From Calothrix sp. PCC 7103 (GTDB taxonomy: Bacteria > Cyanobacteriota > Cyanobacteriia > Cyanobacteriales > Nostocaceae): DNA of 64,000 bases. The stretch spans positions 2,632,151 through 2,696,150 of the forward strand of contig NZ_KB217478.1 of the NCBI RefSeq assembly GCF_000331305.1, given 5' to 3'. The translations under genes were made by a program, and so were the position numbers. The notes under the pieces are model-generated. The model was given only the letters and a program-made list of their open reading frames with translations, was not told where the DNA came from and ran no database searches. Positions 39,750 through 47,716 of this stretch are shown piece after piece (within the stretch, counting starts at the first letter, position 1; every line of letters starts with the position of its first letter).

Positions 39750-39798
39750 GTGACGCTACAAAAAAACTTCAATGTAGTAGTAAGACGTGTAGCGTCAC
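39750..39798. repeat. 49-bp inverted repeat GTGACGCTACA...TGTAGCGTCAC
   Basis: GTGACGCTACA (39750-39760) and TGTAGCGTCAC (39788-39798) are perfect 11-bp complements around a 27-base core. It looks like a small REP/MITE-type intergenic repeat. Confidence 0.6.
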
Positions 39799-39963
39799 CC
39801 ACCTAATTATTTATTGTAAAAAATATTTATGGTGCGTAATTGGGTTTCTTCATTGAAACCGGATTTCTCACACTTTATAAATAGCTACATTTTTTCTTAT
39901 ACAAAAGTATTCACATTTCCTATTTGACCATTTCAATAGGAGTGAGAATTAGTTTTTAATAGA

Positions 39964-39996
39964 AAAGGCGCCTCTTCAGGAGGGCGCCTCTACAAA
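39964..39996. terminator. GC-rich hairpin at the ndhB 3' side
   Basis: AAAAGGCGCCTCTTCAGGAG followed by GGCGCCTCTAC: AGGCGCCTC faces GAGGGCGCCT, with flanking A and T runs, and two GGCGCC sites form the arms. It lies between converging transcripts, so it is probably a two-way terminator. Confidence 0.55.
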
Positions 39997-40041
39997 ATGT
40001 ATTAAATTGGCTATCAACTGCATCTTGTGAAGCAATTAGAA

Positions 40042-41604
40042 CTATAACTCCTGTTGCTCGTGGATTTTAGTTATAGTTACTTGAGCTTTTTGTGCTGTTA
40101 CAGCTTGCAACATTGGGGTGTGGATAACAGAGTTATTCGCTAGGGTAAAAATTGGATTGGATAGAACACCAAGTAGCGAAGTTGCAATTAATGTGGTAAT
40201 CAAACCAACTTGTAAAGGTCTAAACCCAGGTAACTTCCAATTAATTTCTGGGTAGTTCTTAATGGCGTCGGACATTTCTTGAGGTTCTTTAACAACCATC
40301 ATTTTGACGACGCGAATGTAGTAATAAATGGAGATAACGCTAGTGACTAATCCTAACAACACTAGCCAGTAAAGTCCTGCTTGCCAACCTGCCCAAAATA
40401 GGTAGATTTTACCAAAGAAGCCTGCAAGAGGAGGTATTCCGCCTAAAGATAGCAGTGAGAGGCTTAGACCAAGAGTTAATAGTGGGTCTTTTTGGTATAA
40501 ACCTGAGTATTCAGCGATTTGGTCGGTACCTGTCCGTAATGAGAATAGGATTACACAGGTAAAACCACATAGGTTCATAAACAGGTAAACGAGCATGTAA
40601 AATACCATGCTGGCGTAACCTGCCTCAGTTCCAGCAATTAAACCAATCATCACAAACCCTGCTTGGGCAATTGATGAGTATGCTAGCATCCGCTTCATAC
40701 TGGTTTGAGCTAGGGCAACTACGTTACCCAAAATCATACTGAGTACTGCAAGTGCGGTGAAGACAAATTTCCATTCTTCTGCCACAAGCGGAAAGACTGT
40801 GGTCAATAAGCGAAGGGCAAGTGCAAAACCTGCTGCTTTAGAACCAACTGATAAGAAGGCAATTACTGGAGTTGGCGCCCCTTCGTATACGTCAGGTGTC
40901 CATTGGTGGAAAGGCGCCGCTGAAATTTTGAAGCCAACACCAGCAATTACAAATACTAATGCAATAACTAAACCAAGCGATTGCGTCAAGTTCGCATTGG
41001 TAATTCCTAACTCAATTGCGGTTAATTGTGTTTTTCCACCCGATAATCCGTAGAGTAAAGACACTCCATATAGAAAAACTGCTGTACTTGAGGCGCCAAT
41101 AAGTAGATACTTGAGGGCTGCTTCGTTTGAACGAGGGTCGCGTTTGGTATAACCTGTGAGCAAATAAGAGGAAATACTAAGCGATTCAAGCGCGATGAAA
41201 ATAGTGACTAGTTCATTTGCTCCAGAAAGAATCATACCTCCTAAAGTAGCAGTCAGCAAAATACCAATGAATTCTGCTAATGCGGTTCCACTTTGTTCGA
41301 TATAACGAATTGACATTAAAATGGTAACGGTGCTTGAGAGAGCAACAATACCGCGAAAAACAATACTTAAGTCGTCTGCATTGAAACCACCGCTAAAGCC
41401 TATAGGATTAGCACTATCCCACTGCAAGTAAAGAGCAAATATTGAGGCTAGCAAGCCGGAAATCGCCACATAGCCAATCCAGCGCTCTGAGGCACGCCCC
41501 AAAGCCAAATCAATTATCAAAACTGCCATCAGGGTTATAATTACAATCCCTTCTGGTAGTATCGTTCCAGCATTTAGCTGGGCTGCAAGATTAGCAAAAT
41601 CCAT
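40042..41604 (-). CDS. ndhB: NAD(P)H-quinone oxidoreductase subunit 2 (NdhB)
   Basis: A 520-residue antiporter-like membrane subunit of the cyanobacterial NDH-1 complex, with about 14 TM helices. It serves in respiration, cyclic electron flow around photosystem I and CO2 uptake in the thylakoid membrane. Family features include LALESLS-type [28 protein letters not shown], and [20 protein letters not shown] with the conserved Lys and His of the proton path. Full length and intact. As is usual in cyanobacteria it stands alone, away from the other ndh genes. Confidence 0.97.
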   Translation of the reverse strand: MDFANLAAQLNAGTILPEGIVIITLMAVLIIDLALGRASERWIGYVAISGLLASIFALYLQWDSANPIGFSGGFNADDLSIVFRGIVALSSTVTILMSIRYIEQSGTALAEFIGILLTATLGGMILSGANELVTIFIALESLSISSYLLTGYTKRDPRSNEAALKYLLIGASSTAVFLYGVSLLYGLSGGKTQLTAIELGITNANLTQSLGLVIALVFVIAGVGFKISAAPFHQWTPDVYEGAPTPVIAFLSVGSKAAGFALALRLLTTVFPLVAEEWKFVFTALAVLSMILGNVVALAQTSMKRMLAYSSIAQAGFVMIGLIAGTEAGYASMVFYMLVYLFMNLCGFTCVILFSLRTGTDQIAEYSGLYQKDPLLTLGLSLSLLSLGGIPPLAGFFGKIYLFWAGWQAGLYWLVLLGLVTSVISIYYYIRVVKMMVVKEPQEMSDAIKNYPEINWKLPGFRPLQVGLITTLIATSLLGVLSNPIFTLANNSVIHTPMLQAVTAQKAQVTITKIHEQQEL

Positions 41605-41922
41605 GACAATTATTAGGTTTCAGCTATGAATCAAGGAACCAACTGTGTTAATTCTATTGTTTTTTGGGAATTCTAACTATATTTAGAAACCGGGTTTCTT
41701 TTTCTATACTTGTAATCAAAAAGACAATTTTGCATAGAAACCCGGTTTCTCTCAGACATAAAATTAAGCATATAGGTTGCAAACTATCACTTTGATTTAT
41801 TTATCAAAGCAAATACTGTCTCCTATATGCTACGCTTATAATTAAATTCCGATAGCAAATTGTTTCTTAAGGCTCAAAAGCTTTGAAGATATGTTTTTGC
41901 TGTCTCAAATAATGGTTTGATT
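41605..41922. other. Spacer between RRM protein and ndhB, holding a dispersed repeat
   Basis: 318 bp, AT-rich. It contains the GAAACCGGGTTTC element at 41685-41750 (separate entry). No ORF. The ndhB promoter is expected in the left part but is not identified. Confidence 0.5.
41685..41750. repeat. 66-bp dispersed element with AGAAACCGGGTTTCT ends
   Basis: AGAAACCGGGTTTCT (41685-41699) and AGAAACCCGGTTTCT (41736-41750) bracket a core containing ACTTGTAATCAAAAAGACAA. This is the cleanest copy of the family also at 19255-19321 and 35493-35560. Confidence 0.8.
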
Positions 41923-42237
41923 TTAGTAGGGACGTGAATAACTGCTGTTTTCACCCTTGCTCCAGTTATTACCACCAGAGCGACCACCTTTCTCTTCTCT
42001 AGGCCTTGCTTTATTGACTTTCATTACGCGCCCCATCCACTCTGCACCATCCAGTGCGTTTATGGCTGCGGTTTCCGCCGCGTCGTTTTCCATTTCAACA
42101 AATCCAAAACCTCGCACACGACCTGTCTCTCGGTCAGTGGGTAATTGTACTCGCTTAACGCCGCCGTACTCAGAAAATACTTTTTCTAAGTCGTCTTGAG
42201 TAACGTTGTAGGATAGGTTACCTACGTAGATTGACAT
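41923..42237 (-). CDS. RRM-type RNA-binding protein
   Basis: A 104-residue protein with a single RNA-recognition motif: RNP2 is IYVGNLSY (residues 3-10) and RNP1 is RGFGFVEM (about 43-50). A short Gly/Ser/Arg/Asn tail (EKGGRSGGNNWSKGENSS) follows. It belongs to the cyanobacterial Rbp family of small RRM proteins, several of which are cold-induced and probably act as RNA chaperones. GGAGAG lies seven bases before the ATG. The long AT-rich sequence upstream may hold a cold-responsive 5' UTR (inference). Confidence 0.93.
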   Translation of the reverse strand: MSIYVGNLSYNVTQDDLEKVFSEYGGVKRVQLPTDRETGRVRGFGFVEMENDAAETAAINALDGAEWMGRVMKVNKARPREEKGGRSGGNNWSKGENSSYSRPY

Positions 42238-42946
42238 GAAACTCTCCAGAATTGAAATAAGTCAAGATGTACATTCGCAGAATTACTTGCAATTGGATGT
42301 AAAAACAAGAACATATCTGCCGAATTTCCTTCTCCTAAGTTTATCGTAGCATAACTTTTTTGGCTGTAATGCCAGTTGACACCTCTCTAGCGAGTGATTT
42401 TTATAAAAGTATAATATTTGACTTATGATTGCTATTTATTTACTTTATGGTTAGGCAATGATCATTATAGAATCAACCTTTGCGCGCTGTCAGCTTATAG
42501 GATGCGCCGTGACGAGTGCTATTGGTTTTGTCGTGGTTTAAAAATTTTGTTACTCGTTTTTTGATGTATGACTATATTTATTATCGATATAAAAGAATTG
42601 AGGACTATACTATGGTTTCGATGTTAACCAAGCTTTGAGGTGCCGATTAGACCTGACGGTAGATTTTTACTTGCTAACAGTCGCCAAAAAAGCAAGATAT
42701 AAGTTAATGATTGAAATAGCTAGAACCAAAACCCATGTGTATGTGGTCTAGCGGCACTAACTCAAAATACGATGAGGGATGTAAAACCAGCACGCCTACA
42801 AGTGACTCCCATGTGTTTACTTGTAAACAGTTGGTGAAAATACATGTTACCACGCAGGTGGTGACATATAGCTTGACATCTCTGATAGATTAGCCTCAAG
42901 AATGACTATTTAACTGCGCTCATTGCTTTTTTTATAAAAAATCTCC
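42238..42946. other. Divergent spacer between the RRM gene and topA
   Basis: 709 bp without a credible ORF. The 42420-42620 part is AT-rich. From about 42640 the base composition rises and short hairpins appear, listed separately as a possible structured RNA upstream of topA. Confidence 0.5.
42640..42867 (+). ncRNA. Candidate structured RNA or 5' UTR upstream of topA
   Basis: Near the right end, TGTTTAC-TT-GTAAACA (about 42816-42831) and GTTACCAC-GCAG-GTGGTGAC (about 42847-42866) are two neighbouring hairpins. Further left, GGTGCCGATTAGACCTGACG and GTGGTCTAGCGGCACTAAC share complementary pieces (GTGCCG with CGGCAC). No Rfam family is recognised; tmRNA and 6S features were looked for and not seen. 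Confidence 0.3.
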
Positions 42947-45613
42947 ATGTCAACTCTCGTCATCGTTGAATCTCCAACAAAAGCTCGCACCATTCGTAAT
43001 TACCTGCCGCAAGGGTTTCGGGTAGAAGCGTCAATGGGTCATGTGCGCGACCTTCCACAGTCAGCTACAGAAATACCCCCCGCAGTCAAGGCGGAAAAAT
43101 GGGCACAGCTTGGAGTAAATGTAGATGCCGACTTTGAACCTCTTTACGTTGTCCCCAAAGATAAAAAGAAAATTGTCACTCAGTTGAAAGATGCTCTTAA
43201 GGAAGCATCTGAGCTGATATTAGCAACTGACGAAGACCGAGAAGGGGAAAGTATAAGTTGGCATTTATACCAATTGCTTAATCCAAAAGTTCCGACAAAG
43301 CGAATGGTATTCCATGAAATTACCAAGGAAGCTATTCAAAAAGCTTTGAAAGATTGTCGCTCTATTGACGACAAGTTAGTACGTGCCCAAGAAACAAGAC
43401 GAATTTTAGACCGATTAGTAGGGTATACCCTATCTCCCCTCCTTTGGAAAAAAATCTCTTACGGTCTCTCAGCTGGTCGTGTACAGTCAGTAGCTGTAAG
43501 TTTACTAGTCACTAAAGAACGTCAACGTCGAGCATTTCGTACAGGCGCCTATTGGGATCTCAAAGCCGAACTATTACAAGAACAAACTCCTTTCAATGCT
43601 GTTTTAGTAACTCTAGGTGGTACAAAAGTTGCAACTGGTAGTGATTTTGACTCAACTACTGGACAAATTGCATCTGGGCGCCAAGTTGTATTATTAAACC
43701 AAGCTGAAGCCGAAGCCTTACAACTTCGACTAATCGGTCAAACTTGGACTGTTACAGACCTCGAAGAACGACCAGTTACTCGTAAACCCGCACCACCATT
43801 TACAACTTCGACGCTACAACAAGAATCTAACCGTAAATTACGCCTTTCCGCACGCGATACAATGCGAACTGCTCAAAATCTGTATGAACAAGGTTATATT
43901 ACCTACATGCGTACTGACTCAGTACATTTGTCAGACCAAGCGGTAAGTGCTGCACGTGACTGTGTTGAAAAGCTTTATGGCAAAGATTACTTGAGTCCCA
44001 AACCTCGCCAATATACAACAAAGTCAAAAGGTGCCCAAGAAGCACACGAAGCTATTCGTCCAGCAGGTAGTAGTTTTCGTACACCGCAAGAAACGGGTTT
44101 AGGTGGTCGTGAGTTTCAACTTTATGACCTAATTTGGAAGCGCACTGTTGCTTGCCAAATGGCAGACTCGCGTCAAACCCAAATTACAGTGCAACTGCAA
44201 GTGGAAGACGCTGGTTTTCGTTCTTCTGGTAAACGTATTGACTTTGAAGGATATTTACGCGCTTATGTCGAAGGTTCTGATGACCCTGATGCTGCGCTTG
44301 AGAATATGGAAATTATTCTCCCCAACCTTAAAGTTAATGACCATCCTGAATGTGAAGAACTTGAAGCGGTTAAACATGAAACCCAACCCCCAGCACGATA
44401 TACCGAAGCAACACTAGTTAAAACCCTTGAAAGCGAGGGTATTGGGCGCCCTAGTACCTATGCGAGCATTATCGGTACCATTATTGATAAAGGTTATGCT
44501 CAATTAACAAATAACGCTTTAGTGCCTACATTTACAGCGTTCGCGGTTACAGGTTTGCTAGAAAAACACTTCCCTGATGTCGTTGACCCTAATTTTACTT
44601 CCAAAATGGAGCAAACACTCGATGATATAGCCACAGGTGAAGCTCAATGGCTACCATATCTCAAAGACTTTTATTCTGGAGATAAAGGACTAGAAACGCT
44701 TGTTAGAGAACAAGAAAGTCAAATCGATGCCACAACAGCTAGAACAGTAGAACTAGAAAATTTAGATGCAAAAGTTCGTATTGGTAAATATGGAGCTTAT
44801 ATTGAAGTTGAAAATGGAGAAGGGGTAGTAACTGCTTCTATTCCGAGAGATTTAACTCCAGCTGACCTTGACCCGCAGAAAGTACAAACTCTGCTTAAAC
44901 AAAAAACTGAAGGACCCGAAAGTTTAGGGCGCCATCCCGAAACAGGAGAACCAATTTATACGCTGATTGGGCCTTATGGTCCTTATGTTCAGTTGGGTGA
45001 TAAATCTGAAGAAAATCCAAAACCTAAACAGGTATCTTTACCCAAAGGTATTACACCAGAAAATCTCACCCTAGAAACAGCCATTGGTTTACTTGCTTTA
45101 CCTAGAACATTGGGCACTCATCCTGACGGTGGAAAAATTCAAGCTTCTTTAGGTCGTTTTGGTCCCTACATCCTTCACGACCAAGGTAAAGACGGTAAAG
45201 ACTATCGCTCTCTAAAAGCATCTGATAACGTTTTGGATGTGACATTAGAACGCGCGTTAGAAATTTTCTCTGAACCAAAAAAGGGACGAGCTACCAGTAC
45301 TAAATCAAAAGCTCCTTTAAAAGAACTTGGCGCCCATCCTGAAGACGAGCAACCGATTAATATTTATGATGGTCCTTATGGTCCTTACATCAAGCATGGT
45401 AAAACCAACGTGAGTATACCCGAAGGACACACTGTAGAAAATTTAACTCTGGCCATTGCTGTACAACTGCTGGCAAGCAAAGCATCTACTTCTAAAACCA
45501 CACGCAAAACCAGCAAAGCAAAAACTGCAAGTGCAACAAAATCTACTACTAAGACCACTAAAACCGAAAAAACAGCGAAACCGAAATCAACTGCAACTGC
45601 TAAGAAAAAATAA
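42947..45613 (+). CDS. topA: DNA topoisomerase I
   Basis: An 888-residue type IA topoisomerase that relaxes negative supercoils. The N-terminal TOPRIM domain (LVIVESPTKARTIRNYLP; DEDREGESISWHL with the acidic triad) leads to the catalytic Tyr320 in YITYMRTDSVHLS. Unlike E. coli TopA there are no zinc fingers. Instead the C-terminal part carries repeats of the type GPYGPYVQLGD / GRFGPYILHD / GPYGPYIKHG (about 680-830), as in cyanobacteria and actinobacteria. The protein ends in a Lys/Thr-rich basic tail (TTKTTKTEKTAKPKSTATAK) that probably binds DNA non-specifically. Confidence 0.97.
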   Translation: MSTLVIVESPTKARTIRNYLPQGFRVEASMGHVRDLPQSATEIPPAVKAEKWAQLGVNVDADFEPLYVVPKDKKKIVTQLKDALKEASELILATDEDREGESISWHLYQLLNPKVPTKRMVFHEITKEAIQKALKDCRSIDDKLVRAQETRRILDRLVGYTLSPLLWKKISYGLSAGRVQSVAVSLLVTKERQRRAFRTGAYWDLKAELLQEQTPFNAVLVTLGGTKVATGSDFDSTTGQIASGRQVVLLNQAEAEALQLRLIGQTWTVTDLEERPVTRKPAPPFTTSTLQQESNRKLRLSARDTMRTAQNLYEQGYITYMRTDSVHLSDQAVSAARDCVEKLYGKDYLSPKPRQYTTKSKGAQEAHEAIRPAGSSFRTPQETGLGGREFQLYDLIWKRTVACQMADSRQTQITVQLQVEDAGFRSSGKRIDFEGYLRAYVEGSDDPDAALENMEIILPNLKVNDHPECEELEAVKHETQPPARYTEATLVKTLESEGIGRPSTYASIIGTIIDKGYAQLTNNALVPTFTAFAVTGLLEKHFPDVVDPNFTSKMEQTLDDIATGEAQWLPYLKDFYSGDKGLETLVREQESQIDATTARTVELENLDAKVRIGKYGAYIEVENGEGVVTASIPRDLTPADLDPQKVQTLLKQKTEGPESLGRHPETGEPIYTLIGPYGPYVQLGDKSEENPKPKQVSLPKGITPENLTLETAIGLLALPRTLGTHPDGGKIQASLGRFGPYILHDQGKDGKDYRSLKASDNVLDVTLERALEIFSEPKKGRATSTKSKAPLKELGAHPEDEQPINIYDGPYGPYIKHGKTNVSIPEGHTVENLTLAIAVQLLASKASTSKTTRKTSKAKTASATKSTTKTTKTEKTAKPKSTATAKKK

Positions 45614-45899
45614 AGATTGGAAGGGAGAACGTGATTTTCCCTTCCTAACTGTCTATTCCCTATTGACTAAAAATCCAAAATACCCATCACAAGAAAGATG
45701 CGGCTGACTGGGGGGTTCATGTGATACTCTTATTAGTAAGGAAAGTGACACAATAAAATTTAGAGAACGCGGCTCATTCCGCTGTTTACGTATGTAAGTG
45801 TATAATCATTTACAACGTTTCCAATAAAAAGTGTGTTGCCCTTATTATTCTTTTGCTGTTAACTTAAATTAAGGTATTATCTCAGGAGCGGTCAGTTAG

Positions 45900-46037
45900 A
45901 TGGACTATATAGAGAAGGTACTGGAGAAGCTTAAAGAATTAGGGCGGAAATTAATTGAAGCCCTTCTAGGCCCGGATGCTGAAGCGGAACCGGAGCTAAT
46001 TCCGATTCCAGTTAACGACCGCTCACGTCGTCGTTAA
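45900..46037 (+). CDS. 45-residue small protein upstream of aroQ
   Basis: [20 protein letters not shown] and the following [20 protein letters not shown] end in RSRRR. The first half is a strongly amphipathic helix and the second an acidic, Pro-rich stretch with a basic end. CAGGAGCGG lies about 11 bases upstream of the ATG. The stop is only 16 bp before the aroQ start, so the two are probably co-transcribed. It has no TM segment or cysteine. I do not recognise the family; base composition and the ribosome site support coding. Confidence 0.65.
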   Translation: MDYIEKVLEKLKELGRKLIEALLGPDAEAEPELIPIPVNDRSRRR

Positions 46038-46053
46038 AAAGAAAATTTACTAC

Positions 46054-46515
46054 GTGGCACAGCGCACTTTAAGCATTTTGGTACTGCACGGACCAAACCT
46101 GAATTTGCTGGGACAGCGAGAACCAGGTATTTATGGTTCCCTTAGTTTAAACGAGATTAACCGTTTGTTAGAAGAACAAGCACAAGTCTTAGCGGTTAAC
46201 ATCGATTTTTTCCAGTCAAATCATGAAGGTTTTTTGGTCGATAAAATCCATGACGCTTGGGGAAAGCATCAAGGAATATTAATAAATCCTGGAGCTTATA
46301 CTCATACGAGTGTAGCCTTACGCGATGCAATAGCTGGCGTAAATATTCCTACTGTTGAGGTTCATCTTAGCAACGTCTATCGTCGTGAGGAGTTTCGTCA
46401 TCACTCATACATTGCTCCTGTCGCAGTTGGGCAAATTAGCGGTTTCGGCGCCCAGAGTTATATCCTGGGCTTAAAAGCATTGGTGTATCATTTGGAAAGT
46501 TCAATACAGGTATAG
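46054..46515 (+). CDS. aroQ: 3-dehydroquinate dehydratase, type II
   Basis: A 153-residue type II dehydroquinase, the third step of the shikimate pathway. Signatures are [20 protein letters not shown] with the catalytic Tyr and Arg, [37 protein letters not shown] with the conserved Asn, and [19 protein letters not shown] with the catalytic His. The start is GTG at 46054 ([13 protein letters not shown]). Full length; the dodecamer-forming family is cytoplasmic. It follows the 45-residue ORF. Confidence 0.96.
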   Translation: MAQRTLSILVLHGPNLNLLGQREPGIYGSLSLNEINRLLEEQAQVLAVNIDFFQSNHEGFLVDKIHDAWGKHQGILINPGAYTHTSVALRDAIAGVNIPTVEVHLSNVYRREEFRHHSYIAPVAVGQISGFGAQSYILGLKALVYHLESSIQV

Positions 46516-46550
46516 TTAGGAACCGTAATAATCTTAGCTTTATTTACACC

Positions 46551-47498
46551 ATGCGTTATACGCTCAAAACTCGGTTCCAAGGAACTATTGCAGGTGCTTT
46601 GCTTACTTTGGAGTTGGCAAATGACAGTAAACCGGAATTTATAAGACAAGCTTATATTGAAAGTACCTTTAGTTGTAAAAGTTTAATTGCACAAGGTAAG
46701 TTCGATAGTTACTCCTTTTGTGCGATAAATCAAGCTAATACAGAGCTAAATCAACAAGTTTTACTCAATACGCTTTTTTCAGCTCTACCAGTAATGTTAT
46801 TTTTTCATGAAGATTTATCCAAGCTTCGATATAACTTGCTGGAAGTGTCGCGCGCGCATAGTAATAACTTGATAGTTAGAGATAGTGTGCTTGCTATTGG
46901 CTATACAATTGCCCAATCGCTCAATGAAAAATTATCACAATCTTCTGTTTTTAGTGAAATTACCAGGTTTATTGGTGAAACAGCAACGAATATACCCCAA
47001 CAACTTGAAACAGTAAATAGTTTACTCAGCCAGCAAGTTAGCTTGGAGCAGGCATTTAGTGAATTACATAAAGTAAATACTCTATCTAACGTCGTCGCAA
47101 TCGCGTTTTATACTTTTTTTAAAAGTCTTGAAGATTTTTGCTTATCAGTATCACTTAATCTAAACGGCAAAATATTAAGTTTTAATAATCTAGATTATTT
47201 TCTTAGCAGTGTAATGACAGGTGCCTTATCAGGAGCTTATAATAGCGCATTAGGAATACCAATTAGCTGGCAAATGAAAAATTTACGCCAATTATCAGCT
47301 AAAACAGCGGAAAATGAGTTTTTACAGATGCTAAAATTAACAGATGAACTTTTGGCAATATGGTCGGGTGTATGTGAGTTTGATAACCAAAATGCTAAAA
47401 AAAGCAAAGGAAAAGACTTATGCAATTACTTACCATTGCTGGAGCAAAGCTCGCACTTATCAGTATATGCAGCTCCTCGTATCATCCGATTGCGGTAA
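46551..47498 (+). CDS. Degenerate ADP-ribosylglycohydrolase-like protein
   Basis: A 315-residue, all-helical protein. The opening RFQGTIAGALLTLELAND and the late segment SSVMTGALSGAYNSALGIPISW match the first and last helices of ADP-ribosylglycohydrolases (family pattern F-x-G-x-x-x-G-A-L and A-x-x-G-A-L-x-G-A). The acidic Mg-binding residues that the active family has at both places (G-D at the start, D-x-D-T before the last helix) are missing: NNLDYFL precedes the final helix. It is probably a non-catalytic relative, perhaps binding a nucleotide or protein. It starts 36 bp after aroQ, possibly in the same transcript. The family call is by eye. Confidence 0.6.
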   Translation: MRYTLKTRFQGTIAGALLTLELANDSKPEFIRQAYIESTFSCKSLIAQGKFDSYSFCAINQANTELNQQVLLNTLFSALPVMLFFHEDLSKLRYNLLEVSRAHSNNLIVRDSVLAIGYTIAQSLNEKLSQSSVFSEITRFIGETATNIPQQLETVNSLLSQQVSLEQAFSELHKVNTLSNVVAIAFYTFFKSLEDFCLSVSLNLNGKILSFNNLDYFLSSVMTGALSGAYNSALGIPISWQMKNLRQLSAKTAENEFLQMLKLTDELLAIWSGVCEFDNQNAKKSKGKDLCNYLPLLEQSSHLSVYAAPRIIRLR

Positions 47499-47716
47499 AT
47501 TGAGCATAAACACGCTTTGAGAAGTAAACAAAAGTAAATAGTGTGTTCTGTAATTAGCGCAAAAATTCACAACTGTTAGTAATATTTTATATAGTGTCTT
47601 AATGGAAATTTTAGATTCTTAGCCAATAGTGGTATTATATTACACACGGTTAAGATAATTTTCTATAATAGACTGTGCTGTTGGAATCCCTTAATTAGCA
47701 ACTGCGGTCATAGTTG

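Noticed and set aside
42600-42946. tmRNA or 6S RNA upstream of topA
   Set aside because: A GGTTTCGA word occurs near 42613, but there is no tRNA-like 3' end, tag reading frame or typical 6S bubble. Only a generic candidate structured RNA is reported.
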